62,866 nt of DNA, taken from an uncultured Lachnospiraceae bacterium. Lineage in GTDB: Bacteria; Bacillota; Clostridia; Lachnospirales; Lachnospiraceae. Made by a program: the position numbers and the translations under genes. Every line of letters starts with the position of its first letter. The first letter of the stretch is position 1. Below the pieces are notes generated by a model. That model had not been told where the DNA came from. It saw only the letters and a program-made list of their open reading frames with translations, and did no database searches. The DNA lies in contig CAMKQB010000001.1 in assembly GCA_946414825.1 (NCBI GenBank), forward strand, positions 1-62,866. Reading direction: 5' to 3'. Below are positions 36,182-44,725 of the stretch, piece after piece.

Positions 36182-37930
36182 TTACTCTTCCGGTGTCATA
36201 ACAAGGACTGATACCTTACTTCCATCATTCCATGTCATGAAATATTCTGTCACGTCATATATTCCATCGAGCTTGTCGATATATCTCTTATACTTCTCGC
36301 TACCATTATAAATGGCATCATTCATAGCTTCATTCATGCCTTCATATTCTTCCTGAACATTAGGTATCATTGCGAAGCTGTCCTGACCTGTTATGTCAAA
36401 GCCCATCTTCTCCTTGAGCATAGGATTTGCATATATAACCTTGCCGGTCTCAACATTTCTAACGAACAGATACACAGGTAATGTATCAAATATATCAAGA
36501 ATCACCTTGCTTCCGCGGCGACTCTTATGAATTCTCTTACGGATAGCTATATCCGTAGAAATCATCGCTGCTATATCTCTAGCAAAGGAAACCTCACGTT
36601 TGCTCCAGATTCGCTCCCTAGAGTTCTCTATGAAAATGAGTCTTCCTATGTAAGTGTCATCATAATTAATTGGAAATACCATAACTGCTCTGGCATTTCC
36701 CTTGAATATCTCAACCCTCATCTGGTTGGTCATATTCTTCTTATCTATCACAAGACCCTCAGTCTTTATCTTATTCTGAAGCTCAACGTCATAGTGGTCG
36801 TTTTCCCAACCGAAAACATCTTCAGCCTCTTTACTCTTACCAGTTCTTGACCAGTAATCAACGAGATTCATATGACCCACGCGCTGTCTATCCACAGCGT
36901 AGTAAACTATATAATCAACATCGAGAAGCTTACCAACATTCTCATAGAGTTCCAGGATATTTGTCCTGTCTCCAGCCGCAACAACCTTAAGAACCTTACC
37001 CATAATCTCCTTGGCATTTCTCTCGAAATCAAGCTCATACTTGATGTTCTCCTCCTCGCCGGATGCAACCGACCCAACATAGAGCCTTGTAATAGTATCT
37101 GAAAGTATCTCAGCATTTTTTGAGAAATGCTCAAATGCCTTAAACAGCTTCTGGTTCTGTCCCTTTGTATGCGCATAGAGCACCCAGGTCGCATAGAATT
37201 TGCCATCTATAAAAATCGGAGCCGCAGCAAGTCTGCTGTCAGGATTCCCATCATCTATCTCCGAGTACATAGCCTGTCCGGAATCTGCTATACAATTGAC
37301 TATATCATCGTATAGCTTACGGTGTTTTGGATTAAATACCATTTCATGGAACTCACCCAAGTATGTAGCCGGTCCGGTTGGTTCGACAAGTTTCTTTCCA
37401 TTTATATCCAGAACAACACTATATAGCTCACATACAGAAGCAAAGCTGTTAACTATATCATCTATATGTTGTTCTCTAAAAAACTCGGCATTTATCTTCT
37501 TCATGCCGTCAATCCTTGGTTCCTGAACACTCCTTACCTCCGACACCTGCGAAGTCTTTGGAATCTCCCTAATAATGAACTCAAGGAGCTTATTTCCATC
37601 TCTATCCGGAAGGTGAATGATATCAACATTTACATTTCTAACATATCCATCATCCCCGATATTTCTTACCTCATAAGAAAAATTCTCATCCTGGGATAGA
37701 GACATGGTAACAGCTTCATTGAACTTATCTCTGTCATTAGGATGAACATAATCATCAATCAGCCTATAGCCCTGTTTCAGTGCTTCGGCATTTATCCCTA
37801 ATATCTCTGCATTTGGGGAAATGTATTCCAGCTTTCTACGATTCAAAGAGGCGGACTTAGAGATTGAACTAACAACAACTACCAGTCCAGCGGTTTCAAG
37901 CGCTGCTTGCACGTACTCGAATTCCTTCAT
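36182..37930 (-). CDS. PAS-PocR-like-GAF-PAS sensory protein without output domain
   Basis: The 582-residue protein starts at the ATG at 37930, preceded by AGGGGG; a longer frame to 37975 lacks a ribosome site. Residues about 20-125 look like a PAS domain (EYISPNAEILGIN, YVHPNDRDKF). About 155-280 resembles a PocR-like ligand domain (FASVCELYSVVLDINGKKL). About 315-480 resembles GAF (VDYIVYYAVDR, ARAVMVFPINYDDTYIGRLIF), and the C-terminal ~100 residues are a second PAS (LPVYLFVRNVETGKVIYANP). No kinase, GGDEF, EAL or DNA-binding domain is present. It leads the operon mreB-recD2-comF-ddl, so it may act by protein contact. Domain names are from pattern reading. Confidence 0.78.
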   Translation of the reverse strand: MKEFEYVQAALETAGLVVVVSSISKSASLNRRKLEYISPNAEILGINAEALKQGYRLIDDYVHPNDRDKFNEAVTMSLSQDENFSYEVRNIGDDGYVRNVNVDIIHLPDRDGNKLLEFIIREIPKTSQVSEVRSVQEPRIDGMKKINAEFFREQHIDDIVNSFASVCELYSVVLDINGKKLVEPTGPATYLGEFHEMVFNPKHRKLYDDIVNCIADSGQAMYSEIDDGNPDSRLAAAPIFIDGKFYATWVLYAHTKGQNQKLFKAFEHFSKNAEILSDTITRLYVGSVASGEEENIKYELDFERNAKEIMGKVLKVVAAGDRTNILELYENVGKLLDVDYIVYYAVDRQRVGHMNLVDYWSRTGKSKEAEDVFGWENDHYDVELQNKIKTEGLVIDKKNMTNQMRVEIFKGNARAVMVFPINYDDTYIGRLIFIENSRERIWSKREVSFARDIAAMISTDIAIRKRIHKSRRGSKVILDIFDTLPVYLFVRNVETGKVIYANPMLKEKMGFDITGQDSFAMIPNVQEEYEGMNEAMNDAIYNGSEKYKRYIDKLDGIYDVTEYFMTWNDGSKVSVLVMTPEE

Positions 37931-37963
37931 GCTACATCCCCCTCTTAAACGTATACATACACA

Positions 37964-37992
37964 ATCGGGTAGCATATAAAAAGCTACCCGAT
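37964..37992 (-). terminator. Terminator-like hairpin after the coiled-coil gene
   Basis: ATCGGGTAGC and GCTACCCGAT form a perfect 10-bp stem about 30 bases after the stop at 38023. On the minus strand the following sequence is only weakly T-rich (TGTGTATGTAT), so termination may be partial and the sensor operon may be partly read through. Confidence 0.6.
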
Positions 37993-38022
37993 CATTAATT
38001 GTTTTGTTTCTTTAAGACACTT

Positions 38023-38886
38023 TTATTCTGCTTTTGAGTTATCCAGATCTGAGAAAGCACTATCTGTGATTCTCTTTGTCTCATTTACAGCTGAATTTAC
38101 ATCAGCAAGTGCTGCCTGAAGCTGTGCCATGAATCCGCCGATGGAATCGAACTCTCTCTTAACAACTGTTCTATTCTGACGAATTTCTTCTCTTGCCTCA
38201 GCTTTATTCTTCTCGCATTCAGCAATAGTATCTTCCTTAAGTCTTTCACATGCTGCCTCTGTCTGAGCCTTGAGATTCTCACACTTCTGCTGTGTCTCAG
38301 CATTCATTCTATCTGTCTCTTCCTTAGTTGTTCTCTTCAGATTCTCACACTCAGCATAGGTTGTTTCCTGCTTCTCCTGACAGCTACTCTGTGTCTGTGA
38401 CAGGAGTCTGTCACACTCTGACTCTGTAGCAGCCTTCAGCTGTTCACAACGAGCATTTGTTTCTTCAATCATTGCCTTGCACTGTGCTGTAGTCTCTGCT
38501 GTTTTAGCTTCACATTCAGCTGTTGTCTTCTGAGTAAGTGCATCTGCTGATTCTCTGGCTGATAGGAGTGTTCTGGATATAGATTCATATCTAGATGCTG
38601 ATTCTATCTCCCTCTTCTTATATCCTTCGAGATCAACCTTGAGCTGCTGAACCTCGCTCTCCAGCTGTTCATTAACAGTCTTCAGGTTATCTATGGTACT
38701 CTTAGACTCTGACATATTTGCTTCGCGCATCTGCTGCAGACCCTTTACAGCTTCGCTAAGCTTGCTGGCGTCATCCTTAAGCTTAGTTATTTCATCCTCG
38801 TAATGCTTCTGCTGCTCGAGTATATAAGTCTCTGTTGCTTTCTTGTCATATCCACCAAAGGACACTGTTTTGATATCTAATTCCAT
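38023..38886 (-). CDS. DivIVA-like coiled-coil protein with an 11-residue cysteine ladder
   Basis: The protein has 287 residues from the ATG at 38886, preceded by AAAGGGG; a GTG one codon earlier is less likely. The N-terminus (VSFGGYDKKATETYILEQQ) resembles the DivIVA/GpsB membrane-binding motif, followed by a coiled coil to about residue 110. Residues 116-225 are ten exact 11-residue repeats with consensus xLKxxTxAECE. Cysteine falls at 125, 136, 147, 158, 169, 180, 202, 213 and 224, with Thr replacing it once at 191. The repeat threonine is present in all ten. The end (about 240-287) is another amphipathic helix. There is no signal peptide or membrane span. A cell-shape or polarity role fits the DivIVA motif and nearby mreB, but is inferred. 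Confidence 0.85.
   Translation of the reverse strand: MELDIKTVSFGGYDKKATETYILEQQKHYEDEITKLKDDASKLSEAVKGLQQMREANMSESKSTIDNLKTVNEQLESEVQQLKVDLEGYKKREIESASRYESISRTLLSARESADALTQKTTAECEAKTAETTAQCKAMIEETNARCEQLKAATESECDRLLSQTQSSCQEKQETTYAECENLKRTTKEETDRMNAETQQKCENLKAQTEAACERLKEDTIAECEKNKAEAREEIRQNRTVVKREFDSIGGFMAQLQAALADVNSAVNETKRITDSAFSDLDNSKAE
38212..38541 (-). repeat. Ten tandem hendecad (33-bp) repeats inside the coiled-coil gene
   Basis: Ten in-frame 33-bp units encode the 11-residue pattern with conserved Thr and Cys. Nucleotide identity between units is only partial, so selection rather than recent slippage seems to keep the spacing. Confidence 0.85.
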
Positions 38887-38926
38887 CACTGTTACCCCTT
38901 TCAGAACTTCAAAAATTCTAGCCTCA

Positions 38927-38932
38927 AGTATA
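38927..38932 (-). promoter_or_regulatory. Candidate -10 box of the coiled-coil gene
   Basis: TATACT on the minus strand lies about 40 bases before the start at 38886. The -35 region is poor (GTGCAT at 17 bases). No terminator for glmS is visible in 38890-38963, so read-through from glmS is also possible. Confidence 0.3.
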
Positions 38933-38963
38933 ACATAACGCTACCTATTATGCACTTGTTTTT

Positions 38964-40793
38964 TTACTCTACTGTAACTGATTTTGCAAGGTTACGTGGC
39001 TTGTCAACATCGAGGCCTTTGGCATCAGATGTGTAGTAGGCTATGAGCTGGAGGATAACTGCTGTTGCAAACACTCCGAAGGTGCTGTCAACCTGTGGTA
39101 TAAATATCTGCTTGTCACAAACCTCTGCATTTTCATGCTTACCTTCCTGACTGATGAGGATTACGTATGCTCCTCTGGACTTAACCTCACGAACATTTGA
39201 TATAACCTTAGCATATACATGTTCTTCTGTTGCGATGGCGATTACAGGAACCTGCTCTGCTATAAGTGCAATGGTTCCGTGCTTCAGCTCGCCGGCAGCG
39301 TATGCCTCAGAGTGAATGTATGATATCTCCTTCAGCTTAAGAGATGCCTCAAGGCTGAGGGTGTAGTCGATTCCACGTCCGATGTAGAATACATCAGGTG
39401 CTGTCTTGATATGATTAGCTATTCTGCGAATGTCATTTGATGACTCTATGGTCTTCTGCATTATTTCGCCAACGCCCAGGAGCTTAGTCATGAATTCACG
39501 AGCATTCTCTTCTGACATAATTCCTTTTACAAGTCCGATTCTTGCAGCCAATATATACATAGCTGCTATCTGAACTGTATATGCCTTGGTGCTGGCAACT
39601 GCTATCTCCGGACCTGCATGGGTGTAGAGTACGTAGTCGCTTTCACGGGCTATTGTAGAACCCTTTACATTTACTACGGATAGAACTTTACTGCCCTTCT
39701 GTTTTGCCAGTCTAAGAGCTTCCAGAGTATCGATGGTTTCACCGGACTGTGATACTACGATAGTTAATGTGGAGCTATCAATGATAGGATCCTTATATCT
39801 GAATTCTGATGCTATTTCTACTGTAACAGGTATTCTGAGCTTTGACTCTATAAGAGACTTGCCCACCATTCCTGCGTGCATAGCTGTACCGCAGGCTACG
39901 ATAACTATATCCTTAAGGTTCTTTAGTACTTCGTCGTCGATACCGTCATCTGCCAGGAATGGAAGTCCATCCTGTACTCTAGGTGCGACTGTTCTCTCTA
40001 TAGCCTCTGGCTGTTCATTTATCTCCTTCAGCATGTAGTGTGGATATCCACCCTTCTGAGCTGATGTAATATCCCAGTTAACTTCAAGGATTTCAGGCTC
40101 AACAGCACGCCCCTTTAAATCCTGAACAGCTATTCCATCCTCTGAAAGAGTCAGGATATGATACTCAGGAACTACGAAATATTTCTTACTGAAATTAATA
40201 ACTGCTGTCAGGTCAGATGCAATGATAGAGCCTTTATTTCCTTCGTTATCAAAGGAGGCAGCAACCATTGGACTGACATTTCTGATAGCAAATATCTTAC
40301 CAGGCTGGTCATCAAAAAGAATGCAGAGCGCAAATGAGCCTGCCAGAAGATCTACTACCTTTTTAATTGTCTTGTATGGATTTCCTTCGTAGAACTTATC
40401 AAGAAGTGCAGCTACAACCTCAGTATCTGTCTCGGACTTAAGCGTATTCTTCAGACCATACTCTGTTGTAAGCTCCTTATAGTTTTCAATGATACCATTA
40501 TGACAAATGGTAACAGAACCCTGTCTATGTGGATGAGCATTTGTTTCGGTAACTCCACCATGAGTTGCCCATCTTGTATGACCGATACCACAGGTTGCAT
40601 CGGTACTATCCTCGGCAGCAGCCTTTTCCAGTTCTTCTACCTTACCTACTTTTTTCTTGAGGATGATTCCTGTCTTAGGATCAAGAACCGCTATTCCGGC
40701 ACTGTCATAGCCTCTATACTCCAGCTGCTTTAATCCATTTACTAAAATATCCTTGGCAGATTCACTGCCTGTATAACCAATTATTCCGCACAT
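38964..40793 (-). CDS. glmS: Glutamine--fructose-6-phosphate aminotransferase
   Basis: It makes glucosamine 6-phosphate, the first committed step to amino sugars of peptidoglycan. The 609-residue protein starts at the ATG at 40793 because AAGGAG precedes it and MCGIIGY places the catalytic Cys at position 2; the longer frame to 41003 runs through the ribozyme. The N-terminal glutaminase shows LEYRGYDSAGIAV and GHTRWATHG. The two SIS domains carry IVACGTAMHAG, SQSGETIDTLEALR and the C-terminal LAKSVTVE. It is controlled by the ribozyme in its leader. Confidence 0.97.
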   Translation of the reverse strand: MCGIIGYTGSESAKDILVNGLKQLEYRGYDSAGIAVLDPKTGIILKKKVGKVEELEKAAAEDSTDATCGIGHTRWATHGGVTETNAHPHRQGSVTICHNGIIENYKELTTEYGLKNTLKSETDTEVVAALLDKFYEGNPYKTIKKVVDLLAGSFALCILFDDQPGKIFAIRNVSPMVAASFDNEGNKGSIIASDLTAVINFSKKYFVVPEYHILTLSEDGIAVQDLKGRAVEPEILEVNWDITSAQKGGYPHYMLKEINEQPEAIERTVAPRVQDGLPFLADDGIDDEVLKNLKDIVIVACGTAMHAGMVGKSLIESKLRIPVTVEIASEFRYKDPIIDSSTLTIVVSQSGETIDTLEALRLAKQKGSKVLSVVNVKGSTIARESDYVLYTHAGPEIAVASTKAYTVQIAAMYILAARIGLVKGIMSEENAREFMTKLLGVGEIMQKTIESSNDIRRIANHIKTAPDVFYIGRGIDYTLSLEASLKLKEISYIHSEAYAAGELKHGTIALIAEQVPVIAIATEEHVYAKVISNVREVKSRGAYVILISQEGKHENAEVCDKQIFIPQVDSTFGVFATAVILQLIAYYTSDAKGLDVDKPRNLAKSVTVE

Positions 40794-40986
40794 ATCTTTT
40801 CTCCTTTCGTGCACGCCATAATTACCCATGGTTCTTCCATAGGCTGTAAATACTGTAGATTTCAGTTTTACGCACGCTTCATACCTCTCTGTTCTGCAGT
40901 CACCCGCAGTTTTTAAAGGTATAAATAACGAATGTGCTACTTCCGAAGGAGCATCCGCCGAATTTTTTCGAAATGTTCTTATGTTT

Positions 40987-41004
40987 CCTGCCCACCAGGG
41001 CACC
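40987..41004. repeat. 18-bp repeat copy in ribozyme insertion B
   Basis: CCTGCCCACCAGGGCACC is an exact copy of 41086-41103. The core TGCCC-ACCA-GGGCA is itself a hairpin. Confidence 0.85.
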
Positions 41005-41085
41005 GCAGAACAAACGTTTCGATAACTCCTTACCTCGTCGGCTCGATTTCTTTGCTATATGCGCACTCAAGCACAGTGTACGCCG

Positions 41086-41103
41086 CCTGCCCACCAGGGC
41101 ACC
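41086..41103. repeat. 18-bp repeat copy in ribozyme insertion A
   Basis: Exact copy of 40987-41004. It adjoins a second hairpin (GGTGCC/GGCACC) within a branched, GC-rich P1 extension. Nearby hairpins with TTC loops (41171-41196 and 41134-41165) fill the rest of the insertion. Confidence 0.85.
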
Positions 41104-41241
41104 AGGTGCCCAAGTGGCACCGCGGCTTACTACGGAAAATGCTGCGCTGACGCTTCGCATTTTCCTACTGCGCTCGATTGCTTCGCAATACGAGCGCTGT
41201 GGCGCTAAGCTTTTTAAGCTTTCCAAAGCTGTTTCCTCCAA

Positions 41242-41277
41242 TTAAAACAGCCGCAGATATTATAACATATCTGCGGC
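41242..41277 (-). terminator. Rho-independent terminator of the giant-protein operon
   Basis: On the minus strand the 11-bp perfect stem GCCGCAGATAT / ATATCTGCGGC is followed by TGTTTTAATT, 24 bases after the stop at 41301. Confidence 0.85.
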
Positions 41278-41288
41278 ATCAGAATCAA
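41259..41288 (-). promoter_or_regulatory. Candidate glmS promoter inside the upstream terminator
   Basis: TTGATT (41283-41288) and TATAAT (41259-41264) are 18 bases apart on the minus strand, with the -10 in the loop of the terminator. Transcription would start about 45 bases before the ribozyme cleavage site. Confidence 0.5.
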
Positions 41289-41300
41289 ATCACTAGAATA

Positions 41301-44300
41301 TTATATCCTAACCCTTGGGCCTTCTATATCCTTCGCTTTATTCTTTCCCATTAAACTGTACTTAAGCTTTTCGCCATCGGAAAGCATATTTTCTCTCATC
41401 TGAAGTGTTTCCTGTTTTACTTCAGATACTCTGGTCTTCGGATCATAGTTTTCTTTCATCTTCGCATTTTTCCACTCATTCTTTAGAGCGTCATCATCAC
41501 GAACCATGATTTTTTCCAGTTCTTTGTTGCTGACTCTTTTATATCCAGCATCATCCAGTTTCTGGTTATCATTTATTGCCACTTCATCCTCTCCAAGAGT
41601 CGTAACTGTTTTCATTCTATTTACGTATTCAGTTAATGTTTCAGCAGTTCCATCTTCTTTAGTACCAGGAGTCCAGATGTCACCATTTATCTTGCCGATA
41701 AGCTCCTTGCTTCGATTCAGCGATGACAAATAGTTTACCACAGTGATATCCTTATCATCTCTCAGAGTCTCTTCATTCTTCAGCATCTCTTCGAGACGCG
41801 GCTTCATCAGCCCCTGCATATTAGCCTCAATTGCGTACTTACCAAATGCATATGAGGTTTCCATCTTCTCCAGTATACTAATATTAGTATGTATACGAGG
41901 TTGCTCATGACTCTGTCTGTTTGAAGCATTTATTCTGGTCGGATCCTCCTGAAATTCCTGCTGTTTATGTTCCAGATAACTCCTGATGGAATCTATACAT
42001 GTCTTCTGCTTATCAAAGTATGTAGCAAGGACACTGGTATCCACATTGCCATTTCTATCAGGTCTGAGACTACGCTGTGCATAGTCATTTAGCGCATTTA
42101 TATCAACTACAATCTTGTTGAATTCCGGAGAGCCCTTACCAAGCAGGTTAAAGTCCACCTTCTTTATGGAAGCCTTAAATTCCTTAGCTTCCTTCTTCAT
42201 ATTTTCCAGTGTCTTATTATCTATAGCATGAAGATTCTTTCTAACCGTGTGACGCTTGCTTAAACTTGCCTCATCCTTCGAATGTGCTTTCGGTTTTTCA
42301 GTGAAGTTTTCTCTCAGGCTCTTATATCTTTCATGATCCGCCTTCTTCTTGGCAGCCTTCTCAGCCTTAATCTTATCAGCTATAACTTTCTCTGCCAGCT
42401 TTACCGTCTCATCGGCCTCAGCCAGTTTAATTTTATCCTTCTTTGTATCAGGATTTACTATTTTGCCAGCGCCCTCCTGACCATCCAGCTTGAAGTTTTC
42501 TCTAAGAGCCGCCATCTTTTTGTTAGTCTCGGCATCTCTAACCTTTTTCGCCGCTACCTCGATTATCTGAATGTCAGCAGCCTCTTTTTCCTTGGTTATT
42601 TCAATGGCATCATCTATCGCTCTTATAACAGAGCCTTTATAAGCCTTCTTATACTCAGCAACCTTGAATTTATCCAGAAAATCACGAAGGAAATCATTTG
42701 AGCTCTTAGCAGGCAGGTCCGGATTTATCTTAACCTTCATTAGTTCTCCCAGAATACCATCTATAGGAGAAACATTATTTACCAGTTCACTCACCTGATA
42801 ATCATAAAGATTCTTCCACACCGCATCATAATCCTTAGACCAACCATTATTATGCATATGATTTTCAAATGCTTTAATATTCTGTATCCTGCTTGCCTCT
42901 CTTTTTTCATCCTTAATATGCTCAGCAAGCTCGTCAACACTTTTCTCTGATACGTTATGTGATATGACCTTTTCTTTAATAAGCTTATCTAATGCACGCC
43001 TATCATCGCCATACAGTACACCATTACTTTGCACGCTCTTTAAGGTGTCATATATGTCCCTTACCGCTGCATCTCTCTTATCCTTAGTATCTACCTCGGT
43101 GTTCAGAAGCCTATCCAGAAGAGATATTAACTCAGGGTTGCCTGAGCTTTTGGCAAGGTCATATATAGTCTTTATACCTCTTTCATCACTTTCCTGGATA
43201 AAGCCTTCATAACCCCAGCCATTTTTATGAACTATTTGGTAATATTCATCCTCACCAAGTCCATACTTCTTACTAAAGTTCCTTCTGTTTTCATATCTCT
43301 TTGCTTCGTACTCGTCTTTTCTGAACCTTTCAAGCGCCTTCTGTTTCTCTCTTTCTGCCTCTTCCTTGGCTCTCTTTTCCTCTTCTAACTCGTCATCAGT
43401 CTTTTGACGTTCCTCTCCAAATTCAACGAAGTAATGATCATCTAATTCTTCCTGAGTAATATTTTTTACAGTCTCTATCTTCTGCTTGATATTCTCACGG
43501 TAATCCTTATTAAAAGTATATCCAAATAATTCCTGACGATTAACCACTCTACTCACTTCATTCAGAAGATTGTCACGGTCAGACTTTCTCCAGACTGGAG
43601 TCTTCATAATCTTGACTAAAAGCTGATCCATATTTGGCTCAGGTCTCCAGTTATTATGACTCTTATACTCGAAAAGGTCCTTAAGCAACTTACTATCGTC
43701 ATAATCTATCCAGCCTTTCTTCTCTGTCTCCTGAAGAAACTTCTCGGTAGTATAATCCTCCAGTAGTATTTCACCCGGCTTCAGATTCTTTCTCTTTTCA
43801 TCCAGCTCTATTTCCTTCTGTGACTTTGGTCTCTTAACTCCCAAAGCTCTCTCATATTCTCTATCTATCCGCTCCTGGTCCTTAAAAATAAAGGTATCTA
43901 TAGTATTATAGAAAAGCTTATTATCTATAAACCTTCTATCTCTCAGCTCTCGATAAATATCATCAACTCTACTCTTCAGATAACGAATCCTCTCGCCAGC
44001 ATCATATGCGGACTTATCCTTCATGGAATCCCTAAGAAAATCATCCAGATGCTTATAACTAAGCTGTTCAGAAATCTTGTAAAGAGTTTTAAATGTATTT
44101 AAGTCAGTCTCATCTACCCATCCATTTTTTCTGATAGTATCTACATACTTTTTAAAGCTGACCTTCTTTGCAAAATCGCCCTTTTCACCTACTTTATAGT
44201 CCTGCGATGCCTTAAAATTCTCAAGCTCATTCTCGTACAGTTCTACATCCGCATCCATACCATCTTTGTCAATCTGCTTCTTTCGGTCAGCATCAGCCTG

Positions 44301-44714
44301 CACCTTATTCTTAAGCATGCGTGCTATATTATCTTCTTTTTCCTTATCAAAGGCGTAGACTTCCTCATCTACTTCATCATTGACAAAGATATTATCATCT
44401 TCATAATCATCAGAATTATCTTCAGATAAATCGCGCTGAAGAACGTCAAAAGCATACGAAACCCTTAGCTGATAAGGAAACTTATAGTCAGGATCATCTG
44501 AGATTTCCCGAAGCTTTTCTGATAGCTCCAGGCGCCCCTGCTTAGTATGACTATTATACTTCTCTATACCATCTATAACATCTTCGGCATATTTTTCCGG
44601 GTCACTATTTAATTTTGAAAAGTATCCATGTAAATTTGTAAAAAACTTTATCTCCGGTTCTGTATCCCATCCCAGCCTCTTAATCTTTTCAATATATTCT
44701 TCTAGTCCTATCAT
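41301..44714 (-). CDS. Giant cytoplasmic protein with five GW-motif modules, unknown function
   Basis: The 1137-residue, highly charged, helix-rich protein has no signal peptide or membrane span. Five times it repeats a motif of aromatic, seven residues, then Gly-Trp: YIEKIKRLGW (7-16), YVDTIRKNGW (190-199), FLQETEKKGW (326-335), YYQIVHKNGW (491-500) and FENHMHNNGW (616-625). Each is followed by a similar helical stretch (TLYKISEQL, DLFEYKSHN, TIYDLAKSS, NLYDYQVSE). Charged linkers rich in Lys, Glu and Asp join them. The C-terminal third has a twice-repeated LRENF motif and long helices. I recognise no known domain. It lies 11 bases after the other giant gene and ends in a terminator, so the two form one operon. 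Scaffold or effector roles are open. Confidence 0.85.
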   Translation of the reverse strand: MIGLEEYIEKIKRLGWDTEPEIKFFTNLHGYFSKLNSDPEKYAEDVIDGIEKYNSHTKQGRLELSEKLREISDDPDYKFPYQLRVSYAFDVLQRDLSEDNSDDYEDDNIFVNDEVDEEVYAFDKEKEDNIARMLKNKVQADADRKKQIDKDGMDADVELYENELENFKASQDYKVGEKGDFAKKVSFKKYVDTIRKNGWVDETDLNTFKTLYKISEQLSYKHLDDFLRDSMKDKSAYDAGERIRYLKSRVDDIYRELRDRRFIDNKLFYNTIDTFIFKDQERIDREYERALGVKRPKSQKEIELDEKRKNLKPGEILLEDYTTEKFLQETEKKGWIDYDDSKLLKDLFEYKSHNNWRPEPNMDQLLVKIMKTPVWRKSDRDNLLNEVSRVVNRQELFGYTFNKDYRENIKQKIETVKNITQEELDDHYFVEFGEERQKTDDELEEEKRAKEEAEREKQKALERFRKDEYEAKRYENRRNFSKKYGLGEDEYYQIVHKNGWGYEGFIQESDERGIKTIYDLAKSSGNPELISLLDRLLNTEVDTKDKRDAAVRDIYDTLKSVQSNGVLYGDDRRALDKLIKEKVISHNVSEKSVDELAEHIKDEKREASRIQNIKAFENHMHNNGWSKDYDAVWKNLYDYQVSELVNNVSPIDGILGELMKVKINPDLPAKSSNDFLRDFLDKFKVAEYKKAYKGSVIRAIDDAIEITKEKEAADIQIIEVAAKKVRDAETNKKMAALRENFKLDGQEGAGKIVNPDTKKDKIKLAEADETVKLAEKVIADKIKAEKAAKKKADHERYKSLRENFTEKPKAHSKDEASLSKRHTVRKNLHAIDNKTLENMKKEAKEFKASIKKVDFNLLGKGSPEFNKIVVDINALNDYAQRSLRPDRNGNVDTSVLATYFDKQKTCIDSIRSYLEHKQQEFQEDPTRINASNRQSHEQPRIHTNISILEKMETSYAFGKYAIEANMQGLMKPRLEEMLKNEETLRDDKDITVVNYLSSLNRSKELIGKINGDIWTPGTKEDGTAETLTEYVNRMKTVTTLGEDEVAINDNQKLDDAGYKRVSNKELEKIMVRDDDALKNEWKNAKMKENYDPKTRVSEVKQETLQMRENMLSDGEKLKYSLMGKNKAKDIEGPRVRI

Positions 44715-44725
44715 GATATTCTCCC

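Larger units (their letters stand above)
40879..41206 (-). ncRNA. glmS ribozyme (glucosamine-6-phosphate-activated), enlarged
   Basis: Minus-strand blocks match the glmS ribozyme core as I know it: the cleavage site A/GCGCC (between 41206 and 41205), GACGAGG (41033-41039), TTATCGA (41019-41025), TTCGGCGGATGCTCC (40948-40962), and the P3/P4 part ATACCT...AAAACTGCGGGTGACTGCAG...AGAGAGGTAT. AAGGAG and CTCCTT pair, and ATACCT and AGGTAT pair. The RNA cleaves itself when GlcN6P is high and so lowers glmS mRNA. Unusually, about 155 nt lie in the P1 region and about 55 nt between TTATCGA and TTCGGCGG, making it about twice the usual size. Open frames on either strand here are not genes. Confidence 0.92.

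Noticed and set aside
40794..41003. N-terminal extension of glmS by 70 residues
   Set aside because: MCGIIGY must begin at the start codon, since Cys2 is the nucleophile. The extension reads through the ribozyme, and AAGGAG precedes the inner ATG.
40900..41245. Open frames of about 100 codons on both strands upstream of glmS
   Set aside because: They overlap the glmS ribozyme and its GC-rich inserts. The minus-strand one has a GGAGG-like site by chance, but the RNA core motifs explain the sequence better.
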